Assembly: GCA_012522855.1 (NCBI GenBank)
Contig: JAAYJQ010000006.1
Coordinates: forward strand, 1-64,000
Length of the DNA: 64,000 nt
DNA from: Bacteroidales bacterium
GTDB taxonomy: Bacteria; Bacteroidota; Bacteroidia; Bacteroidales; UBA932
Direction: 5' to 3'
Positions 57,774-64,000 of this stretch are shown one piece after another. A model generated the notes under the pieces. It saw only the letters and a program-made list of their open reading frames with translations. It was not told where the DNA came from and searched no databases. How positions within the stretch are numbered: position 1 is the first letter of the stretch; every line of letters starts with the position of its first letter. Position numbers and translations under genes: made by a program.

Positions 57774-60700
57774 TTAGATGGAGTGGACGTATAAGCCACG
57801 TCGTGCGGCGATATAAAGCTTGTTTCCAACGATGGTCAGGGCGGCCGGCCGCTCGGGGACGCGGATTGTTCTCAGGAAGTTCCCATCCGGATCGTAGACC
57901 AGAATTTCTCCATCGGCGACATAGACGTTGCCGGCAGCATCGGTAGCCACACCGAATTCACCTCTCTGAACGAAAATTTCAATATCTGACAGGGAGCCGT
58001 CAGAATTGACTCTGGTCTTGGCGATTCTGCGGTCGTAATCGTCTGACAGGTAGAAGGTCTTTCCCGGAAAGGCTTCCAGCAGGGAAGTAGAGCGAACCAG
58101 ATCGTACTGCTGCGGTATTATGGTCCTACCGTCCGGAGCGAGGAAGCATTTCTCGGGACGGTAGACGGCATTGGTCATGAAGTCATGGAAATCCCTCCAA
58201 CGGTTTGACGGATAAAGGGCCTTGGCAACATTGGAGACCTTTCCCATAGGAACGAGGTCGAGAAGGCGGATGCTGTTCTCCGGATCTTCGGGGTTGATAG
58301 AATAGGCGCGAATAGCGAAGCCAGAGTTTCCCCAGCCGCTAAATGACGTACCGCGCGAATCAGGCAGATTAGACACGTCAGCAGTGTCCGCCGCATAACC
58401 GGGCTGACGATCATAGCGGAAGGTCACAAGAACATTGTCCTTGGTGTCGACCGCTATGTTGCAAGGCTTCCAAGGGAAGTCGGCCAAAAGTTTGAGGCCC
58501 TTGTCTTCAGACCATTGCCATACCCTTCTGAGCCGATGGTCGCAGAAATACAGATTCCCCTTCGAATCATGTGCGATTCCTTCAGCGAATTCCATATCTG
58601 TAGCTATCTGGGATGCGACGTCAGGAGCTTTGGCCTTGGTGTAGCGGGATGGTTCATTCCCAGTGACATACAGCCGCGCGAATTCCCAAGGACGGACTTC
58701 GATGTCTTTTGCCTGATCGTAGATGGCGATATCGTTGGAGTACTTGACCTGACCGAAGTTATGGACATTGAGGAATTCTATGTCACGACAGCCACGCATA
58801 CGAACACTGCTGTGATAGGGCCAATTGAACCTTATGACACGAAACATGTAGAGTTGAGCGAAGGTTATGTTGTGGCAGTCGTCCATTTCCAGGGGCTGGC
58901 ACTCCTTGCTCTCTACGCTTTCCTCTTCGGTCTGCATGCAGTAGATCTTCCAGTTGGACACGTTACGCATGCGAACTTCGCTGCGGACATGGTGTTCGAT
59001 ACTCATGGCATAGATGCGCGTAGGTACATCGGTATCTGTAGCAAGGAACCCGTTGGACGCATAGGTGCTGGCTGTCCAGATATCCTTGAATGTGCCACCA
59101 CCATGATTGACCCATAGGCTCCAGTGCTGATTGTCCCAGGCGTTGTCGAAGCCTTGGGCGCGAACCGGGTTCTCAGGAGTGCTAACAGCGATGCCACCTC
59201 TTCCACGGTTCTGTTGCTGGGTATTTCCTGTCTGGGCTGGAACTGGACGCCTCATTGTTCCGTGTCCACCGACGTATTTGACATCATTCATGTACGAGTC
59301 TTCTCCAGCCATCCATTTGACGCCGACCGCACGGTAATTGAATGCGCCGGTATTGATGCCGATACCGTTGAGGTAATTCTGTCCGCCTCTCGAAGACTCG
59401 AGCATGGCGGCAGGAGCGCCGAAGGCGCTGAAGGCCGGAGTGCTCTCAAGGAGCTTTAACTGAGTAGCGAATGGATGAAGGCCGATGAACTTGGTCTTGG
59501 AATCCATCTTGATGGTTTCCGTAAGGATGTACCAGCCGGTAGGGAAGTAAACGTTGTCACCAGCGGCCATGGCGCGGCGGATGGCCTGAGTGTCGTCGGT
59601 CTGGCCGTCACCCTTGGCGCCGTAGTCACGTACATTGACCCAGGTTTCCATGCCGGGAAGTTGGGGGAGGTCATTCTTGAGGACGGGAGGAAGCGCCGCG
59701 AGCGGAGAGATCTTCATTTCGGTCCGGTACTCCGGTACGTCCGTCATGCTGTCCATCTGGAGACCATGGTTATAGGTCTTTACGATATAGGTCTTTTGCG
59801 CCACCTTCGTCTGCTCTCCGATGCGGGGATAGCTCACCAGGACTGGGACTTTGCTGCAGACGACATCCCGTAGGGTCACATCGGTGTTGGAATTGTTCTC
59901 GACCGCAATCACTATGGCGGGGCCGGAGACATTCTCGAAACGGCAGTTCTCCATGAAAACCCTGTCGCAGAAGTTCTCCTCAATTTCGAAGACCGTGGGG
60001 ACGTTCTTAACCTGGAGGTTCACGATTGCCAGACCGGCTTCCTGACTGCGTATTGCGGCCTTGCGCTGACCTTCGAAATAGGAGTCGACCATCATCACAG
60101 GCCAGCCAGGAGAGGCCTTGGTCGAGATGATGCCGTAGTCTCCGCCGATAAAGGCGATGTTTTCCATCTCGTTGCCCACATCGAAGAGACCGGCCTTACC
60201 CTTGCCTATATTGATGGTCATGTAGCTGACGAAACTATGCTGGGCATAGTGCGTGCGCAGAGCGACCGCCTGCGGGTTGCCATCTTCGATACGGATGTCG
60301 ATGTTGGACATACAACTATAGAATGTGCCTGCACCTGCGTCACCCACACGGTTTTCGTCCGAGACAATTCCGCTGGTAAACCAGAACATGTATTTGCTCT
60401 TGCCTTTGTCGTCGGGATGCTCTTCCGCGAAACCAGGGGAGTTCTTCGAAAGGATGAACTCGGGTCGGTTCTGACCGTATCCGATGACCCTGACAGCGCC
60501 AGGGATATAGATGGTGCGGCTGATGCGGTATCTGCCTTCCGGAATGAAGAGGATGCCGAATGCCTGTTCAGTCTTGACACGGTTGATGGCGGCTTGTAGA
60601 GCGAGTGAGACGTCGGTCTTCCCGTCAGCGGTGATGCCGGGAAAGTTCTCCGAGGTAAAGAACATGGCCCCGGGATCGTCTGGCTTCTGGGTGTAAACCG

Positions 60701-60776
60701 ATTTCTGCTGGACGGCACCCATCTTCATGGTCCCGAACAGCAGAACCAACACTAAAAATGAAAAGACTCTTTTCAT
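57774..60776 (-). CDS. Double beta-helix (GH55/pectate-lyase-3-like) plus NHL-type beta-propeller protein, copy 1
   Basis: 1000 residues with a signal peptide. Two right-handed beta-helix modules, each beginning with a pectate-lyase-3 motif: ITADGKTDVSLALQAAIN (about 48) and VRDYGAKGDGQTDDTQAIRRA (about 387), the double arrangement of GH55 glucanases. From about 735 on there is an NHL/SMP-30-like propeller (EGIAHDSKGNLYFCDHRLRRV, GVATDAAGNVYVADGEILVYD). Catalytic residues cannot be named. The propeller may bind or process the sugar released. It is paralogous to the next gene upstream over its full length, with a 39-base gap. An Asn/Gln/Gly linker (about 525-540) differs between the copies. 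Confidence 0.8.
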   Translation of the reverse strand: MKRVFSFLVLVLLFGTMKMGAVQQKSVYTQKPDDPGAMFFTSENFPGITADGKTDVSLALQAAINRVKTEQAFGILFIPEGRYRISRTIYIPGAVRVIGYGQNRPEFILSKNSPGFAEEHPDDKGKSKYMFWFTSGIVSDENRVGDAGAGTFYSCMSNIDIRIEDGNPQAVALRTHYAQHSFVSYMTINIGKGKAGLFDVGNEMENIAFIGGDYGIISTKASPGWPVMMVDSYFEGQRKAAIRSQEAGLAIVNLQVKNVPTVFEIEENFCDRVFMENCRFENVSGPAIVIAVENNSNTDVTLRDVVCSKVPVLVSYPRIGEQTKVAQKTYIVKTYNHGLQMDSMTDVPEYRTEMKISPLAALPPVLKNDLPQLPGMETWVNVRDYGAKGDGQTDDTQAIRRAMAAGDNVYFPTGWYILTETIKMDSKTKFIGLHPFATQLKLLESTPAFSAFGAPAAMLESSRGGQNYLNGIGINTGAFNYRAVGVKWMAGEDSYMNDVKYVGGHGTMRRPVPAQTGNTQQQNRGRGGIAVSTPENPVRAQGFDNAWDNQHWSLWVNHGGGTFKDIWTASTYASNGFLATDTDVPTRIYAMSIEHHVRSEVRMRNVSNWKIYCMQTEEESVESKECQPLEMDDCHNITFAQLYMFRVIRFNWPYHSSVRMRGCRDIEFLNVHNFGQVKYSNDIAIYDQAKDIEVRPWEFARLYVTGNEPSRYTKAKAPDVASQIATDMEFAEGIAHDSKGNLYFCDHRLRRVWQWSEDKGLKLLADFPWKPCNIAVDTKDNVLVTFRYDRQPGYAADTADVSNLPDSRGTSFSGWGNSGFAIRAYSINPEDPENSIRLLDLVPMGKVSNVAKALYPSNRWRDFHDFMTNAVYRPEKCFLAPDGRTIIPQQYDLVRSTSLLEAFPGKTFYLSDDYDRRIAKTRVNSDGSLSDIEIFVQRGEFGVATDAAGNVYVADGEILVYDPDGNFLRTIRVPERPAALTIVGNKLYIAARRGLYVHSI

Positions 60777-60815
60777 GCTTTTTATGGAAATATGAAGTTC
60801 AGTAGTATTGCATTA

Positions 60816-63800
60816 TTACTTGATCCGTGCGACATAGAAGCCTCGAGATGTGGTTATGAGGAGCATCTCTTTGTTCTTTCCGCCGATGGCGAGCGAGATC
60901 GGGCGATCCTCCATATGGATACGACGCAGGGGTTCGCCGTCCCTATCGAAGATCACTATATCTCCGTCCGCGATGTACACATTGCCTTCAGCATCCGAGA
61001 TGATACAATACTGCGAGAACGGTGCGAAGATTCCTTTCTGTTTCAATGTACCGTCGGCGTTGACGGAAAAGGCCACTGTAGTACGGTTCAGTTCGTCCGC
61101 TACATAGACTTCCTGGCTCTGTCCAGGGGTCACGGGGAAAACAGCACTGCAACGGAAGAGGTCGAAAGTCTCCGGTATGGCTGTTTTGCCATCGGTAGCT
61201 AGATAGCTGTTCTCGGGCATGTTCTCGGCAATCTTCTGAAAGTCCGGGCGGCGTCTGGAGCCTGGATGCCATACTCTCTGGATACCGCTCAAACTCGAGG
61301 ACTTGACCAGAGGAAGGGAGGTAAAGGAGCTTTCGCCTTTGTCCGGATTGATTGACCAGACTCTGACGGTCCAGCCGCTGTTTCCCCAGCCGCTATAGTC
61401 CGGGTTGTCATCGGCGAGAACGGGGACGGTCTCCTGTTTGCCGTCAACCATCAGGCCCGGCTGAGGGTCATATCGTACGATGGCAAGCAGGTTGTCCTGG
61501 GTATCGGTAGCGAGAGCCAACGGCTTGAACGGGAAGTCAGCGACAAAGGTCAGATGGCCCGAGTCGGCGTTCCACTTGTAGACTTTCTTCTGGCGGTGCT
61601 CGCTGAAGAAAACGTTGCCCTTACTGTCCGCAGTCGCGCCGGCTGCCAGTTCGAATCCGTCAGCCAGTTTGACCGGGCGGAAGAGTCCCGGCTGCTCACG
61701 ACGAGTGGGTTCGCTTCCAGTCAGGTTCAGCCGGACAATGTTCCATGTCGGCACTGGGATGTCCTTGTTGACATCATAGATCGGAGTCTCGAGAATCGGG
61801 ACTATCTGTGTATAGCTGGACATGTTGTTGACGATTATGTCCTTGCTGTCCCAGATGCGGAAGCCCCAGTGCTTAGGGGTCTGGACGCGTATCACACGGT
61901 ACATCCAGAAATTGGCGAAGGTGATATCCCGGCAGCCACTCATCTCCATGTTGAGGCAGTCTGGGCCTTCGGTACCTTCTTCCTCGAACTGGAGGCAGTA
62001 GATTTTCCAGTTGGCAACATTGGTCATGCGCGCTTCGCTTCGGACATGGTGCTCCAGCGACATGCAATAGATGCGTCCCGGGGTCTGGGTCTCGCTGATG
62101 TACACCCCGGCAGCGGCATAGGTGTTAGCCGACCACACATCCTTGATGGTGCCGCCTCCACCATTGGTGATCCACAGGCTCCAGTACTGGTTGTCCCAAG
62201 CCTGGTCCTTGCCCTGGACGTAGACCGGGGCGGACGGGGAACTCGGGATGCGGGAGAACCCCCGTCCCGATATGTTGCCGACCCTAGGAGTGGCGTTCGG
62301 GTCAACGAGAACCGGTTTGCGCAGTGTACCGTGACCGCCGACGAACTTGACGTCATTGAGGAATGATTCCGCAGAAGACTGCCATTTGAGGCCGACTGCG
62401 CGGTAATTGTACGCTCCGGTGAAAATGCCAATACCGTTGAAGATGTTGTCGCCTCCAGGGAAGGATTCGATCATGGGGACAGGTCCGCCGAAACCGCTAA
62501 ACGCAGGTTCGCTCTCGCTAAGGACGAACTGGGTAGCATAAGTGTGGAGACCGATGAGTTTGGTCTTCGGACCTAGTTTTAAAGTACGGGTGAGACGGTA
62601 CCATCCCGTAGGGACATAAATCACTTCGTTTGCAGCGATGGCTTTCTCAAATGCTTCGGTGTCATCGGTGACCCCATCGCCCTTGGCGCCATATTTCTTG
62701 ACACTCACCCAAGTCTCCATGCCAGGCAGTGAACGCAAGTCCTTCTCGAGAGACATCGGGGCTTTGACGACTGGATTGATTTCGGCAGTTTCGCGGATAG
62801 CGGGTACGGCATCTGCGGAGTCATAAGTAATGCCGTAGGTGAAGGTCTTGATATTGTAAGCCTTGCCCTTGCCGACAACAGCCTTTTGGCTGGGCTTGTA
62901 ATAAACAGCTACGGGAACATTGCTGCAGGTTATGTCCTGGAGGTTGATGAGATTTGTGGGAATGCCTTCGACTGCTATCTTGACGGCAGCGTCCGAGATA
63001 TTCTCAAATAAGGCTTTTTCAATGTATACGATATCCCGCGTATTATCAGCGCTCTCATAAGCAATCGGCACATTCTTGACGTGCATGCCCACGAATGCGG
63101 CGCCAAGATCCTTGCCCAGGACTGCTGCTTTCTTTTGACCTTCGAAATATGTGTCCACGACCATGACCGGCCAGCTCGGGGAAGGACGGCTTGAGATAAT
63201 ACCGTACTGACCGCCATAGAAGCGCAGGTCTTCGACTTCATTGCCCAGGTCCCAGATTCCGGCGAGAGCGTCTGGAGCCATCTGGAAATCAATGTGATTG
63301 AGGAAACTGTGCTGAGCGAAATGGCTGCGGATGGCCACGGCCTGGGGATTGCCCTTGCCGATGCGAAAGTCTACGTTGGACAGGGCGCTGTAGAAGGTTC
63401 CAGCATTGGCATCTGAAGGCTGCATACCCTCGCGAGCGAGGCCACCGGTAAACCATATCATATAGTTTCGTTCGTTTTGATAACCGGGCGTATTGTCCGC
63501 CAAGTAAAAGACGGGACGTTTTTTGCCGAAGCCAATCAGGCGGACATTAGGGGGGATTGTGATTGTCTTGGTGATCCGGTATTCACCCTCGGGCAGATAT
63601 AAAATCCCGAAGGCATACTTGGTCTTGACATCATTGATGGCCTGCTGTAGGGCTGCTGTCACGTCGGATTTCCCGTCTGCCTTGAAACCATAGTTCTCAG
63701 GGGTGAAATAGATGGCTTCGGGGTCGTCGGGCCTGAGCGTATAGACGGAATGGGAGAGAGGCTGCTTTGCTGCGAATGCACTGGCGCAGGCCATCCATAA

Positions 63801-63830
63801 CAGGATGAGTGTACTAAGATTTTTTTTCAT
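60816..63830 (-). CDS. Double beta-helix (GH55/pectate-lyase-3-like) plus NHL-type beta-propeller protein, copy 2
   Basis: 1004 residues from the ATG at 63830, which opens a signal peptide (LILLWMACASAFAA); the 12-residue extension above is rejected. Same order as its neighbour: beta-helix with FKADGKSDVTAALQQAIN, second helix with VKKYGAKGDGVTDDTEAFEKA, then a propeller (AGATADSKGNVFFSEHRQKKV, CIISDAEGNVYIADGDIVIFD). Long blocks are shared (LPGMETWV, PTGWYRLT, GAYNYRAVGLKW, LEHHVRSEARM, NVANWKIYC), so a tandem duplication with later divergence is clear. First complete gene of the five-gene run; no promoter of the known type is seen in the 70 bases upstream. Confidence 0.8.
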   Translation of the reverse strand: MKKNLSTLILLWMACASAFAAKQPLSHSVYTLRPDDPEAIYFTPENYGFKADGKSDVTAALQQAINDVKTKYAFGILYLPEGEYRITKTITIPPNVRLIGFGKKRPVFYLADNTPGYQNERNYMIWFTGGLAREGMQPSDANAGTFYSALSNVDFRIGKGNPQAVAIRSHFAQHSFLNHIDFQMAPDALAGIWDLGNEVEDLRFYGGQYGIISSRPSPSWPVMVVDTYFEGQKKAAVLGKDLGAAFVGMHVKNVPIAYESADNTRDIVYIEKALFENISDAAVKIAVEGIPTNLINLQDITCSNVPVAVYYKPSQKAVVGKGKAYNIKTFTYGITYDSADAVPAIRETAEINPVVKAPMSLEKDLRSLPGMETWVSVKKYGAKGDGVTDDTEAFEKAIAANEVIYVPTGWYRLTRTLKLGPKTKLIGLHTYATQFVLSESEPAFSGFGGPVPMIESFPGGDNIFNGIGIFTGAYNYRAVGLKWQSSAESFLNDVKFVGGHGTLRKPVLVDPNATPRVGNISGRGFSRIPSSPSAPVYVQGKDQAWDNQYWSLWITNGGGGTIKDVWSANTYAAAGVYISETQTPGRIYCMSLEHHVRSEARMTNVANWKIYCLQFEEEGTEGPDCLNMEMSGCRDITFANFWMYRVIRVQTPKHWGFRIWDSKDIIVNNMSSYTQIVPILETPIYDVNKDIPVPTWNIVRLNLTGSEPTRREQPGLFRPVKLADGFELAAGATADSKGNVFFSEHRQKKVYKWNADSGHLTFVADFPFKPLALATDTQDNLLAIVRYDPQPGLMVDGKQETVPVLADDNPDYSGWGNSGWTVRVWSINPDKGESSFTSLPLVKSSSLSGIQRVWHPGSRRRPDFQKIAENMPENSYLATDGKTAIPETFDLFRCSAVFPVTPGQSQEVYVADELNRTTVAFSVNADGTLKQKGIFAPFSQYCIISDAEGNVYIADGDIVIFDRDGEPLRRIHMEDRPISLAIGGKNKEMLLITTSRGFYVARIK

Positions 63831-63900
63831 TATCGGGAATGGTTTAAGGACAAGTCTTCCACACAAGACGGTTCAGATCATCTTGAAAGGAGCAATAATT

Positions 63901-63934
63901 CCGTGCGGGCCAAGCCCTCGCCGGGCCCACACGG
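63901..63934 (-). terminator. Terminator before the beta-helix operon
   Basis: 11-bp stem CCGTGCGGGCC (63901-63911) with GGCCCACACGG (63924-63934), one G-U pair on the minus strand and a 12-nt loop; followed on the minus strand by AATTATTG. It ends the partial gene at the window edge and marks 60816-63830 as the start of a new transcript. Confidence 0.65.
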
Positions 63935-63948
63935 GAATCAGAAGCGTA

Positions 63949-64000
63949 TCAGAACGCGATTTTTACGAGTTCGGAATAGTTGTGACGGATCGTGCCAGCT
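63949..64000 (-). CDS. 3' end of a gene, possibly an outer-membrane barrel protein
   Basis: Only about 17 codons are inside the window: AGTIRHNYSELVKIAF then TGA. Alternating hydrophobic residues and a terminal Phe fit the last strand of an outer-membrane beta-barrel such as SusC. A second open frame exists over these bases, so the frame itself is not certain. A terminator hairpin follows 15 bases later. Confidence 0.35.
   Translation of the reverse strand, partial: AGTIRHNYSELVKIAF

Overview
The window comes from a member of the phylum Bacteroidota, most likely a Bacteroidales species that degrades plant polysaccharides (gut, rumen or similar). Evidence: two SusC/SusD outer-membrane pairs, a DUF3823 lipoprotein, a hybrid two-component sensor with an AraC output domain, a NUDIX-type sugar regulator, many signal peptides and lipoboxes, start sites mostly without Shine-Dalgarno sequences, and promoter candidates of the Bacteroidota TTTG-N19-TAnnTTTG type. 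There is no rRNA, CRISPR array, insertion sequence or phage gene.

Layout. (1) 1-866: 3' part of a plus-strand family 1 (CE1-type) esterase ending in a strong terminator. (2) 937-20090: a long minus-strand block. Read in the direction of transcription it has a BD-FAE-like esterase and a double-domain esterase (19156-20028, 17385-19031). A fructan cassette follows (GH32, sugar permease, fructokinase; 17249-13509), then a ceramidase-like hydrolase, SusC/SusD/DUF3823, a sialate O-acetylesterase-like SGNH protein, another SGNH esterase and two type-B carboxylesterases. (3) 20173-33993: ceramidase-like paralogue, overlapping hybrid sensor with a periplasmic sugar-binding domain, GH13 amylase, two CE1-type esterases, and a second SusC/SusD pair closed by a 12-bp-stem terminator. 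(4) 34136-41611: a compact xylose operon (NUDIX regulator, xylA, xylose permease, xylulokinase, GH3 beta-xylosidase) with a 14-bp-stem terminator. (5) 41851-42077: tRNA-Leu(CAA) with its own promoter and terminator. (6) 42271-50847 (plus strand): a NagB/PIG-L fusion, an intact glucosamine-6-phosphate deaminase, leuA-leuC-leuD-leuB and a secreted esterase. (7) 51218-63830 (minus strand): five tightly packed secreted proteins, namely two giant beta-helix/beta-propeller paralogues, a DUF5107-like/TPR protein, an agarase-like clan GH-A enzyme and a small GH2/GH5-like enzyme. At the edge lies the end of what may be an outer-membrane protein.

How it works together (inference). The secreted esterases (ten genes, eleven catalytic domains) would strip acyl or feruloyl decorations. 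GH3, GH13, GH32 and the unassigned enzymes would cut the backbones, SusC/SusD would import the products, and the xyl and fructokinase cassettes would feed xylose and fructose into central metabolism. The sensor is of the type that in Bacteroides thetaiotaomicron (BT1754) senses fructose, which fits the GH32/fructokinase cassette about 12 kb away.

Most unusual content: the five-gene system at 51218-63830, the NagB domain that has lost its catalytic residues, two ceramidase-family proteins without the ceramidase serine, the alpha/beta-hydrolase-SGNH fusion, and a pair of near-identical hairpins between nagB and leuA.
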